A DNA stretch of 64,000 nucleotides from Pararheinheimera marina. GTDB lineage: Bacteria; Pseudomonadota; Gammaproteobacteria; Enterobacterales; Alteromonadaceae. Below the pieces are notes generated by a model. It did not search any database. It had not been told where the DNA came from and saw only the letters and a list, made by a program, of their open reading frames with translations. This document shows, piece by piece, positions 1 through 8,014 of the stretch (position 1 is the stretch's first letter; each line of letters starts with the position of its first letter). The stretch spans positions 186,001-250,000 of the forward strand of contig NZ_JBHSGB010000001.1 in the NCBI RefSeq assembly GCF_042654345.1. Direction: 5' to 3'. Position numbers and translations under genes: made by a program.

Positions 1-904
1 TCTGCGGCCGCAACCGCTCCACATTCCAGGCGTGGAAGAACTCGTGCGAAATGGTCTCTATCTGGCTCAGTTCTGCCTGTGCCAGGGATTTGCTGCTGGT
101 CACCACAGTGGAATTGCGGTGTTCCATGCCATCGCCGTTAATGCCACTTTGATAATCGGCAATAAAGGTGTAACGCTGGCCGGCAAAATCCGGCAGCTCA
201 CCAAATACCGCCTGCTGTTGCTGCACCACGGCTTTGGTTTTTTCCAGCAGGGCCTTGGCGAGATGGTCCGGGCCCTGATGATGCAAGGCCAGTTCGATGC
301 GGTAGTTTTTGCCATTGGAGTTTTGCTCAAAACTGAGCAACTGATGCTCACTCAGCTCCAGAGGGCTGTCCATAAAGTAGTCCAGATTTGCCGCCTGCAA
401 GCCGCCATCGGGTTGTAGTGCCAACTGACTGGCTGCCGACCAGCGCTCTGGTAATTGCTTCAGTTGCACTGTCAGTGGCTGCTGCGCCAAGGCCGGCGCA
501 TACAAGAAACTGGCAGGCATATTCAGGTGAACATGGCGACTGTCGATCTGGCTGTACGTACCATCAGCTCTGTTGCCAAACAACAGATAACTCACCTTCA
601 CCACCCCTTGATGCCCCTGCACCTGCCAGCTGGACGGCGTCAGCCTGGTGATCGGCAGTTCCCGCCCCTGCCCGTCTGTGGCTTTGAGCGCGTAAATGTT
701 TTTGGCAAAGTCGTGGCGAGCGTAGCGGCCTGGCGACGCGGAAGCCATGCGCAATTCCAGCGGTTCACGGTCTGGCAATTGGTATTCGGCATCGACAGCC
801 AGCTGATGCTGCTCCCGGGCGGATAAATCTAAGGAATACTTGGTTTGAGCGACCGCTGTTGGACTGAGCAACAACAGAGCCCAGGCCCCCACTGCAACTT
901 TCAT
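1..904 (-). CDS. M61 family metallopeptidase (glycyl aminopeptidase type), 3' part outside window
   Basis: An open frame runs from an ATG at 904 down through the window edge, so only about the first 301 residues are present. Residues 1-20 form a signal peptide ending AVA|Q, so the product is exported. The family N-terminal beta domain follows, and the zinc motif HEFFH with downstream AWNVERLRP lies at about residues 287-291. HExxH followed by W-N-x-x-R-L-R-P is typical of peptidase family M61, whose members are usually around 600 residues, so roughly half is missing. The catalytic Glu and His are both intact in the visible part. Substrate is unknown. Confidence is high for the family and none is possible for the C-terminal PDZ-like half. 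Confidence 0.85.
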   Translation of the reverse strand, partial: MKVAVGAWALLLLSPTAVAQTKYSLDLSAREQHQLAVDAEYQLPDREPLELRMASASPGRYARHDFAKNIYALKATDGQGRELPITRLTPSSWQVQGHQGVVKVSYLLFGNRADGTYSQIDSRHVHLNMPASFLYAPALAQQPLTVQLKQLPERWSAASQLALQPDGGLQAANLDYFMDSPLELSEHQLLSFEQNSNGKNYRIELALHHQGPDHLAKALLEKTKAVVQQQQAVFGELPDFAGQRYTFIADYQSGINGDGMEHRNSTVVTSSKSLAQAELSQIETISHEFFHAWNVERLRPQ

Positions 905-938
905 AGTTTCATTTTCCTTTATCGGCAAAATAAAGCGG

Positions 939-2012
939 TCAGGACCTTTGGACAACCGCACTCTGAGCGAACGACGTCGCCTGTTCTTGTTGTAACTTAT
1001 AAAATGGGTTCCACCGCTCTGGCTCAGGTGTTGCCATGGCGATGCCATGCAGCCCGGGCATCGAGGGGTCAAATAACAAACTACTGACAGGGCTCTCCGG
1101 CTCTTGCTGTACCGCGGGCTGTTGTAAACTGGTCAGTTTGCCCTCTGCTTCGGCAAGCGCCTGCTGCAGCTCGGTGCTGATCTCAGTAAGGATCAGCAAA
1201 ATAATCTGCTGCATCCTGTCTATGCGCTCTGTGGTCAGTTGATACCAGACATCTGCAATGGCTGGCACCATGCAATCGGCGCCATTAAATTGCCTGAGCA
1301 TCCGACGTAAATGTGCTAAATCCTCTGAGACCTGTGAATTGCCCTGACTGGTCCATGCATTGACCAGAGCCGGGGGGGCAATTTGCAGAAAACGTTCAGC
1401 TGCCTGCTGCTGCTCCTCATCCAGATCCATAATGTACCGGGACAATTCCTGGCTGAAACAACCTTGCGAGAAGCCAACATTGCCCCAAGCCCGCTCCTGG
1501 CCTGCCAGCTCTTTCATCCTGCTTAATTCCAGCAGACACTGCAGCATCAGCTGCAGGCTGGCGTCCGAAATCCGCTCCGCTAACAACTCAACCACCAGAT
1601 GCCAGGCATGGATCAACCGGCTAAATGCCTGTGCTGACTGCTGAGTGCCAATAGCCTGGCTACTAATTTGCTGACGCAGCATAGTCAGGTCTTGCTGAGC
1701 CAATAACGCCATCGAGGTCCGGTGGCACACTGCGCTGTCAAAGCAGCCCGACTCCGGCAATAACGCCTTTAGCTTTAGCTGCAAAGCGTTCAGGCTTTGA
1801 TCGACCAGAGTACACTGCAAATTACGCTCAACCCTGAACAGCTCAGATCCTGACGCCAGAAAACCGTTGCTCAGCCCCCGCTCACGTTGCAATTGATGCA
1901 CCAGAGCGCAAATGGCCGAAATCAACTCCAGATAAAAGGAGAAACGCTGCCGTTGATGCAGCTCAGCCTGTTTGGCTGCCAGCAGAAATTGGAAAGCATG
2001 TACTGGTGTCAT
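939..2012 (-). CDS. stand-alone NIT (nitrate/nitrite-sensing) domain protein
   Basis: A 357-residue, largely alpha-helical cytoplasmic protein without signal peptide or membrane segment. The stretch LQRERGLSNGFLASGS near residue 45 and the later KELAGQERAWGNVGF match the two conserved helices of the NIT domain, which in NasR-type proteins senses nitrate and nitrite. In NasR an RNA-binding ANTAR domain follows; here residues after about 285 are a Gln/Pro/Ser-rich tail with no recognisable ANTAR, HAMP, kinase or receptor module, so the output is unknown. Start ATG at 2012 has an AGGA sequence upstream. The gene stands alone, with a long structured region upstream. Nitrate as ligand is family-based inference. 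Confidence 0.75.
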   Translation of the reverse strand: MTPVHAFQFLLAAKQAELHQRQRFSFYLELISAICALVHQLQRERGLSNGFLASGSELFRVERNLQCTLVDQSLNALQLKLKALLPESGCFDSAVCHRTSMALLAQQDLTMLRQQISSQAIGTQQSAQAFSRLIHAWHLVVELLAERISDASLQLMLQCLLELSRMKELAGQERAWGNVGFSQGCFSQELSRYIMDLDEEQQQAAERFLQIAPPALVNAWTSQGNSQVSEDLAHLRRMLRQFNGADCMVPAIADVWYQLTTERIDRMQQIILLILTEISTELQQALAEAEGKLTSLQQPAVQQEPESPVSSLLFDPSMPGLHGIAMATPEPERWNPFYKLQQEQATSFAQSAVVQRS

Positions 2013-2166
2013 TGCATCCTGCCTTTCAACTCAAGAACTGTGCTGCCACTGCTCTGAAGTCGCTGATTTGTGTTGTCCTTGACCATCATGATGTTCGGGG
2101 TACCCGCTAAGGAATAGTAGCCAACTCTAGGGCTTGTTGACGTTTCAGGGTTATTTTTTCAGCAGT

Positions 2167-2251
2167 CTGGCCGGTTTTTATGCCAGGCAGTGCGAGTGCA
2201 GTGTAGTTAGCCTGCATAAACGAGCACTAACGCAGCAGAAAGACCGGCCAG
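2167..2251. repeat. nested inverted repeats, possible structured leader of the NIT gene
   Basis: The outer arms CTGGCCGGT (2167-2175) and ACCGGCCAG (2243-2251) are perfect. Inside them TTTATGC-c-AGGC (2177-2188) pairs with GCCTGCATAAA (2210-2220), leaving a single bulged base. The whole could fold into one long hairpin on either strand. It is not followed by a clean T-run on either strand, so it does not look like an ordinary terminator. It lies about 150 nt upstream of the NIT-domain gene start. Role unknown. Confidence 0.5.
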
Positions 2252-2286
2252 GCGCTGCCCTTTGGGTTCGTCTGGCGGACACAAAG

Positions 2287-2309
2287 CACCCCGGTCACTG
2301 ACCGGGGTG
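2287..2309 (-). terminator. terminator of the SstT-type symporter gene
   Basis: CACCCCGGTCA and TGACCGGGGTG form a perfect 11-bp inverted repeat directly after the stop at 2317 on the minus strand. The minus-strand tail reads CTTTGTG, so the U-tract is short. Confidence 0.7.
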
Positions 2310-2316
2310 TATCACC

Positions 2317-3528
2317 TTATTCGGATTGACTGACCGCAGCCGTAAAGACTACATCGGTGGAGCTGTTTAACGCGGTTTCGGCGCTGTCCTGGATCACCCC
2401 AATAATAAAACCAATGGCCACCACCTGCATCGCAACGTCATTTGGGATGCCAAATAACGAACAAGCCAGAGGGATCAGCAACAAGGAGCCACCGGCCACG
2501 CCAGAAGCGCCGCAGGCCGATACTGTGGCCAGCAGACTCAGTAAAATGGCGCTGGCAAAATCGACCTGGACCCCCAGAGTGTGCACTGTGGCCAACGTCA
2601 GTACAGTAATGGTAATAGCCGCACCCGCCATATTGATGGTGGCTCCCAGCGGGATGGACACGGAATACAGTTCTTCTTTTAACTCCAGCTTTTCACATAG
2701 CTGCAGGTTGACCGGAATATTGGCGGCAGAGCTGCGGGTAAAAAAGGCGGTCACGCCGCTCTCACGCAGGCAGCGCAGCACCAAGGGATAAGGATTACGG
2801 CGAATTTTGAAATACACCAAAGCAGGGTTTACCACAAAAGCGATAATCGCCATCGAGCTCAGTAACACGGCAATCAGCCGTCCATAGCTCGCCAGTGCGC
2901 TGAAGCCGGTAGTGGCAATGGTGTCAGCGACCAGACCGAAAATCCCCAACGGAGCCAGCCGGATAATAAATTTCACCAGTGACGACAAACCATGGGATAA
3001 ATCCGAAAACATCAGTTTGGTATTTTTGCTGGCATGTTGCAGCGCAATACCCAAGCCCACAGCCCAGGCCAACACACCAATATAGTTGCCGGCAATCAGC
3101 GCATTAATGGGGTTATCCACCACTTGTAACAACAAGGTTTTCAGTACCTGGCTGATGCCTTCCGGCGCCGCAATAGCTTCCGGAGAAGCTTCCAGTACCA
3201 GCGTGGTTGGAAAGGCAAAACTCAGAACCACAGCCACCAGAGCCGCCAGGAAGGTACCAAACATATACAGCACCAGCACAGGGCGCATTGCACTGTTGTC
3301 GCTGGCTTGTTTATTGGCGATAGCCGAAGCCACCAACACAAACACCAGCAAAGGAGCTATCGCTTTCAACGCCTTTACAAAGACAGTGCCGAGCAGGGAC
3401 AGTTGCTTGCCAAGCTCTGGTGACGCCACAGCCACCAGAATACCCAACAAAATACCGATCACAATTTGTGGCACCAGGCCAATACGCAGCAACTTTTGCA
3501 GCGGAGAAACAAGAGTCGAACCTGTCAT
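2317..3528 (-). CDS. sstT: dicarboxylate/amino acid:cation symporter, SstT (serine/threonine) type
   Basis: A 403-residue polytopic inner-membrane protein of the DAACS family. Closest resemblance is to the Na+-coupled serine/threonine transporter SstT: N-terminal LLRIGLVPQIVIGILLG and the C-terminal signature with TINMAGAAITI and the VSACGASGVAGGSLLLIPLA loop. E. coli SstT is 414 residues. I chose the ATG at 3528 because it gives the family N-terminus and has AGGA about 10 nt upstream; the frame stays open upstream to 3615 but crosses two hairpins, so the longer form is unlikely. Single gene with its own terminator. Substrate is inferred from family resemblance. Confidence 0.85.
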   Translation of the reverse strand: MTGSTLVSPLQKLLRIGLVPQIVIGILLGILVAVASPELGKQLSLLGTVFVKALKAIAPLLVFVLVASAIANKQASDNSAMRPVLVLYMFGTFLAALVAVVLSFAFPTTLVLEASPEAIAAPEGISQVLKTLLLQVVDNPINALIAGNYIGVLAWAVGLGIALQHASKNTKLMFSDLSHGLSSLVKFIIRLAPLGIFGLVADTIATTGFSALASYGRLIAVLLSSMAIIAFVVNPALVYFKIRRNPYPLVLRCLRESGVTAFFTRSSAANIPVNLQLCEKLELKEELYSVSIPLGATINMAGAAITITVLTLATVHTLGVQVDFASAILLSLLATVSACGASGVAGGSLLLIPLACSLFGIPNDVAMQVVAIGFIIGVIQDSAETALNSSTDVVFTAAVSQSE

Positions 3529-3549
3529 GGAGGAGTGTTCCTGATTGAT

Positions 3550-3584
3550 GCCGGAGTGCGTGCTCCGGCTTATTGGAATAAGCC
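3550..3584 (-). promoter_or_regulatory. two overlapping hairpins in the sstT leader
   Basis: GCCGGAG(3550-3556)/CTCCGGC(3563-3569) and GGCTTATT(3567-3574)/AATAAGCC(3577-3584) share three bases, so both full stems cannot form together. They end about 20 nt before the sstT start codon on the minus strand. This might be attenuator-like or a simple terminator for the preceding gene; neither has a good U-tract. Confidence 0.35.
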
Positions 3585-3652
3585 CCCGATTCTGCCGAAA
3601 AAGCCTACAGACCACAAGTCAGAGCAGGTCAGCAGCTCCGCGCTTTCGACAA

Positions 3653-5971
3653 TCAGGTGGGCTGAAACTGCATGGATTCAGGGTGCAGCAAATTAGGTGT
3701 CGGATTTTGGCTCAGCAACCGCTGCCAATAACAAATGGGCTGGGGTGCACTGAACAGGTAGCCTTGCAGTTGCTGACAACCCAAGGTCTGCAGGAAACGG
3801 CGCTGCACATCCAGCTCTACGCCTTCAGCCACCAATTTCAAATCCAGCGTCTTCGCCAGCTGAACCGTGGTGTGCAAAATGCGTACAGTACGGCTATCTT
3901 GCGGCACGGCTCGCACAAAGCGCCGGTCAATTTTTAAGGTGTCTGCCGCACAATCCACCAATTGGCTTAATGACGAATGGCCGGTGCCAAAGTCATCAAT
4001 GGAAATACTGAAGCCATACTGGCTCAGCGCTTTAAGGCGCTTATGCAAGGTCGGGTGCTGCACTGCAATATTGGTTTCGGTAATTTCCAGCTGCAACTGG
4101 CTGGTCAGCCAGCTATGGTCGGCGCCCAGACTCATCAACTCAGCAAAGAAGCTGTCATCCAGCAATTCCGGGCCGGCCAGATTAACCGCCACCGGGTACA
4201 CCCAACCTCTTTCCTGCCAATCTTGTAATAAACGCACGGCCTGCTGCAGCACGCACCGGGAAAACTGCACAATAATGCCTTGCTGCTCGGCCAGTGCAAT
4301 AAAACGGTCTGGTGTCACCACTTCGCCATTTGGGGTCCAGCGGCTCAGTGCCTCAAAACTTTGCAGCTCACCTGTTGGGCTGACTTTAGGCTGCAAATGC
4401 AATTCCAGCTGATGCAGGCGCAGGGCGTCGCGCAGCGCATTGCCCAGGCGGTAATCCTGCTCCAGCTTTAACGCCGAACCCGGGTCGTAAAAACTTAATG
4501 GCTGTGCCGGATTGCTTTGCTCCAGCGCCAGCTCGCAGCGCTCCAACAGCACCAGCGGTTCGTCCGTCGTCAAACGGGCAACCGCCAGACCAAACTGATA
4601 ATGCATGCGGGCTGGAAAGCCATCGATGTTGATTTCGCTTGGCAGATTGGAACAGAGCATCTGAGCCAGATGCACCGGGTCAGTCGCATTCAGATTGGCC
4701 TGCAGCCAGATGGCAAACTTCACGCCACGTACCCGTGCCAGCACGGCGTCGGCCGGCAACACGGTCCGGCTTTTTTCAGCAAAACGCTGCATCAGCCGGC
4801 TGCCAAAGTCGTAGCCATATTGCTGATTCAGGGTTTTGATATGACATAGCCGCACTATCACCACTAAGGCAAACTGATTCGACTGCAAAGTACTGAGACG
4901 TTGGGTACCAAGCTCGAGAAATCCGGCCCGGTTTGGCAGACTGGTCAGGCTGTCGTAATGCTGCCAGACATCCAGCTTCTGCTGATGCTGTTCAAATTGT
5001 TGCTGCAGGCGTTTTAGCGGCGTGATGTCCTGCAAGTTCAGAATATGGTGACCACTGCTGGTGCGGATCACATGTTTCAGCTGCATATAGTGGTTCGGGT
5101 CGGCCTGCAACTGGCATTCAATTTTGTCTTCTGCCCAATGCGCCGGGTCTAAGGGGCCCGCCTGCGTCTGCAGCAGTTGATCCAAACGCAGCGGCTCAGT
5201 TTCACACTGCAACAACTTACGGGCTAAGCCATTGGCTTTAATCACTTCACCTGTGCTGTGCACCAGCAAGGTCGCCGAGCCATTATTTTCAAACAGCTCT
5301 TCGTAATAATTATGGCTCTGTTCCAGCTGCAGATTTAGCACGCCAAGACGGCGCGAAGTGCGGCGTAAGGTGCCAAAAATCCGCGCAAACGCCAGTGGCA
5401 TACAAAGGTTAAAAAACAAAAACAGCAGGCCATGCAGATACAAGGCGGTGTCAGGCAAAGTGAAGGACCAAGGGGTCAGATGCAGCGGCTGATTCAACCA
5501 CACCATGTAGCCAAAAGGCACTAAGTTCAGCAGCATAAAAAACACCGCCGCTCTGAGTCCAAAAAACATCAGGCTGATCATTGGCAAGGTGTAGACAAAA
5601 ATCACTCCCAGCTTAGCCAGGCTGAAATCATCAATAAATAATGACATGCAGAGACCTGCCCCTATCACAACGCCCAACAGGGCCACAGCCCCAGCTTTGG
5701 TGTGATGGCGTGACAAATACAAAGCGGTCAGCAAAGAAACGTAGAAACTGCAGGTGATGGCAATAATATGATAAGAACCTTGCAGCCAGGCTTGCCAGGA
5801 GCTGTGCAGTACGATCACCAGCACCAGCGCCAAACCCGACAGTAAAATAATCCGCAGCACACTTTGTTGCCAAAGTGCAGGCTCAGCAGAAGCTAAGTCT
5901 TGCTTCGTCAGTCGTAAAAATTGTCGAAACCACTGCATGACGGATATCTCAGCTTTCTGCGCAAGGCGCAT
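3653..5971 (-). CDS. membrane PAS-GGDEF-EAL protein, probable c-di-GMP phosphodiesterase
   Basis: A 772-residue inner-membrane signalling protein. Six or so hydrophobic segments occupy residues 35-205, a PAS-like domain about 220-330, a GGDEF domain about 345-505 and an EAL domain about 525-765. The cyclase signature is degenerate (RGVKF in place of GGDEF), while every EAL catalytic element is present: FEALSRW, VAVNLAG, LEITETN, SIDDFGTGHSSL, LKIDRRF, VAEGVE. It therefore probably hydrolyses c-di-GMP, with the GGDEF domain acting at most as a GTP sensor. ATG 5971 gives the longest frame but lacks a ribosome site; ATG 5938 is a reasonable alternative. Divergent from the lipoprotein gene that follows. 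Confidence 0.88.
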   Translation of the reverse strand: MRLAQKAEISVMQWFRQFLRLTKQDLASAEPALWQQSVLRIILLSGLALVLVIVLHSSWQAWLQGSYHIIAITCSFYVSLLTALYLSRHHTKAGAVALLGVVIGAGLCMSLFIDDFSLAKLGVIFVYTLPMISLMFFGLRAAVFFMLLNLVPFGYMVWLNQPLHLTPWSFTLPDTALYLHGLLFLFFNLCMPLAFARIFGTLRRTSRRLGVLNLQLEQSHNYYEELFENNGSATLLVHSTGEVIKANGLARKLLQCETEPLRLDQLLQTQAGPLDPAHWAEDKIECQLQADPNHYMQLKHVIRTSSGHHILNLQDITPLKRLQQQFEQHQQKLDVWQHYDSLTSLPNRAGFLELGTQRLSTLQSNQFALVVIVRLCHIKTLNQQYGYDFGSRLMQRFAEKSRTVLPADAVLARVRGVKFAIWLQANLNATDPVHLAQMLCSNLPSEINIDGFPARMHYQFGLAVARLTTDEPLVLLERCELALEQSNPAQPLSFYDPGSALKLEQDYRLGNALRDALRLHQLELHLQPKVSPTGELQSFEALSRWTPNGEVVTPDRFIALAEQQGIIVQFSRCVLQQAVRLLQDWQERGWVYPVAVNLAGPELLDDSFFAELMSLGADHSWLTSQLQLEITETNIAVQHPTLHKRLKALSQYGFSISIDDFGTGHSSLSQLVDCAADTLKIDRRFVRAVPQDSRTVRILHTTVQLAKTLDLKLVAEGVELDVQRRFLQTLGCQQLQGYLFSAPQPICYWQRLLSQNPTPNLLHPESMQFQPT

Positions 5972-6106
5972 ACATTAGCAGAGCCATTATCATTTTGTCT
6001 AAAAAATCACAACTAATGCACTTCAAAAAGAAAATTTGTTGTTAAACGATGGGTAAATATGTAATAAAACAACAACTCTCTGATTATGTTTCAGACAGGA
6101 AGTCCT

Positions 6107-7255
6107 ATGCACACCAGGTTACTATGGCTGATTGCGATATTGATGTTGGCAGGCTGCCAGAGCAATACTGCCCCCCAAAAAGTGACGGTCACTATGCCGG
6201 CATTCGAGCAGCATTGGTCGCCTGCTCAGGTGCAGCTGCCAGAATTGGATCACTGGTTTGAGCTCACGCCAGAACAACAGCAACACTTCCTGAGCTTTTT
6301 TAATAACCCTGAATTTGCTGACCAAAGCCCGGCCCAACGCTTGTCTTCTTACCTGCATAACAAGCTGGTCAGTTTCCATTACCTGGGTGAAAACCTGTCT
6401 GCGTCAGAAGCTCTGCAAAAAAATCAGGGCAATTGCCTGACACTGGCGGTCGTGACCACAGCCCTGGCGCGCTTGGTCAACATCAACCTTGGTTATCAGT
6501 TGGTGTCGTCACAGCCGGTCATAAATGTGAAGAATGGGGTCTGGTTAAGCTCAGACCATGTGCGGACTTTATTGTATAAACCAGCAGAACCAGGCAAACC
6601 TTTATTGGACCGTGGTTCGATAGTGGTGGATTATTTCCCGGACGCCGAAGATGTCAGCGGCCCTAAGCTGGCCGAATCACGCTTTCGCGCCATGATCTTC
6701 AACAACCTGGCCGCAGATGCCTTTATAGCCAAGCAAAACGCCAACGCCTATTTGTTAGCCAAAGCAGCCTTGGAACAGGACCCGACTTACACTCCCGCCA
6801 TAAACCTGATAGCTCTGACACTGACACGTGACGGCGCCCTTGGGTCAGCGCAAGACTGGTTTGAGTATGGCAGTCACAGCACAGAACCAAATCTGAGCCT
6901 GCTGGCCAATTACCGGGACTTTATGAAACAAGGTGGCGAACTGCAAGCGGTACAGCGGATCGAACAGCAAATCGAATCGGTGCATTTCGGCAATCCTTTT
7001 GCTGACTTAGTGCTGGCACTGGAAGCTTATCATCATCAAAACTTTCCCAAAGCTCAAAGGTATTATCAACGGGTGCTGAAGCAAGCACCGCATTTACAAA
7101 AAGCCTATCTGGCTTTATTGGATATTTACCTGAAAGATGGCCAGTACCGGGAAGCCAGGCAGGTTGCCGAAACCGCGATGCAATACGCCTACGAACCTGG
7201 CCTGCAAAACTTTTACCTGGCTAAGCTGGCGGCGCTCAGCCAGCAGCCAGAGTAA
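6107..7255 (+). CDS. lipoprotein with transglutaminase-like and TPR domains
   Basis: A 382-residue predicted lipoprotein: the signal peptide ends LMLAGC, giving a lipidated Cys. Residues about 75-180 look like a small transglutaminase-like fold (Transglut_core2 type) with a GNCLTLA motif carrying the candidate Cys and a later SDHVRT supplying a candidate His. The C-terminal half (from about 210) is made of TPR-like helix pairs, for example AYLLAKAALEQDP and AQRYYQRVLKQAP. ATG 6107 is chosen over the longer frame because AGGA lies just upstream and the lipobox then sits correctly. Probably an envelope protein-protein interaction or maturation factor; precise role unknown. Confidence 0.75.
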   Translation: MHTRLLWLIAILMLAGCQSNTAPQKVTVTMPAFEQHWSPAQVQLPELDHWFELTPEQQQHFLSFFNNPEFADQSPAQRLSSYLHNKLVSFHYLGENLSASEALQKNQGNCLTLAVVTTALARLVNINLGYQLVSSQPVINVKNGVWLSSDHVRTLLYKPAEPGKPLLDRGSIVVDYFPDAEDVSGPKLAESRFRAMIFNNLAADAFIAKQNANAYLLAKAALEQDPTYTPAINLIALTLTRDGALGSAQDWFEYGSHSTEPNLSLLANYRDFMKQGGELQAVQRIEQQIESVHFGNPFADLVLALEAYHHQNFPKAQRYYQRVLKQAPHLQKAYLALLDIYLKDGQYREARQVAETAMQYAYEPGLQNFYLAKLAALSQQPE

Positions 7256-7261
7256 GGCCTG

Positions 7262-7999
7262 TTAAATACCGTCACCGTCCAGATGCAGGCCGCATTCGCG
7301 GCCAAAACCATTAAAGCGAGTGTCTTCTTCGCTCATGCCCAATTCCAGCTTGCGGGTGGAATGCACATCACCGACCGACACATAGCCTTGCTCCCATAAT
7401 GGGTGGTAGGGTAAGTCGAACTCTTTCAGGTAATAAAAAATGTCTTTGTTAGACCAGTCCAGTATCGGCTGCACTTTCACCACACCACGGCTGATTTCAA
7501 CAAAGTTTTTGTCGGCGCGGCTTTTCGACTGGCTGCGCCGCAGGCCGGTAAACCAGGTGCCCACCTGAAGCTCTTGCAGTGCCCGTTGCATCGGCTCTAC
7601 TTTGTTCACCTGATTGTACTGCTTCATACCGCTTTCGGTTTGCCACAGCTGGCCAAAACGGGCTTCCTGCCAGGCCGGGCTCAGTGCAGAGCGGTACACC
7701 TTCAGGTTCAGATCCAGCCGCTGTTGCAGCTCGTCGACAAACTGGTAGGTTTCCGGAAACAAATAGCCAGTGTCGGTCAGTACCACCGGAATATCCGGCT
7801 TCTGCCGGGTGACCAGATGCAACATCACCGCGGCCTGAATACCAAAGCTGGAGCTCAGCATTGGTTGCTGTGGCAAATTGGCCAGCGCCCATTGCACCCG
7901 TTCGGCCGGATGCATTGGGGCCAGCAGCGCATTGACTTCATCCAGCCAGTGCTGCTGTGTGTTCTGGTCCTGCTGGACTATCGCGTTCACACTGCTCAT
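7262..7999 (-). CDS. cysH: phosphoadenosine phosphosulfate (PAPS) reductase
   Basis: A 245-residue cytoplasmic enzyme reducing PAPS to sulfite and PAP using thioredoxin. SSSFGIQAAV near residue 50 is the PP-loop, followed by TDTGYLFPETY, and the C-terminal ECGLH carries the catalytic Cys near residue 236. This is the only cysteine in the protein; the CC...CxxC cluster ligands of APS reductases are absent, so it is the PAPS type. Last gene of cysJ-cysI-cysH, 15 nt after cysI. Expression is probably under CysB, as in relatives, but I did not identify an operator. Confidence 0.97.
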   Translation of the reverse strand: MSSVNAIVQQDQNTQQHWLDEVNALLAPMHPAERVQWALANLPQQPMLSSSFGIQAAVMLHLVTRQKPDIPVVLTDTGYLFPETYQFVDELQQRLDLNLKVYRSALSPAWQEARFGQLWQTESGMKQYNQVNKVEPMQRALQELQVGTWFTGLRRSQSKSRADKNFVEISRGVVKVQPILDWSNKDIFYYLKEFDLPYHPLWEQGYVSVGDVHSTRKLELGMSEEDTRFNGFGRECGLHLDGDGI

Positions 8000-8014
8000 G
8001 CTCTACTCCCGCCC

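Larger units (their letters stand above)
2013..2316. other. intergenic region upstream of the NIT gene
   Basis: About 300 bases without a credible gene. It holds the terminator of the symporter gene at 2287-2309 and a nested inverted-repeat structure at 2167-2251. The promoter of the minus-strand NIT gene must lie between them and 2012, but I cannot pick out convincing -35/-10 boxes. Confidence 0.6.

Noticed and set aside
1100..1300. ANTAR domain at the C-terminus of the NIT protein
   Set aside because: The three-helix ANTAR pattern with its Ala/Arg signature could not be found; helices there look like the end of the NIT domain.
2167..2251. Integron attC site
   Set aside because: The nested repeat is of the right size, but paired RYYYAAC/GTTRRRY core sites at the ends are missing and no integrase or cassette is present.
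3529..3615. Extended N-terminus of SstT
   Set aside because: Extra residues do not match the family and the region folds into hairpins; ATG 3528 has a ribosome site.
3867..4412. 181-codon open frame on the plus strand
   Set aside because: Antisense to the EAL-protein gene and low-complexity in translation; a coding shadow with no ribosome site.
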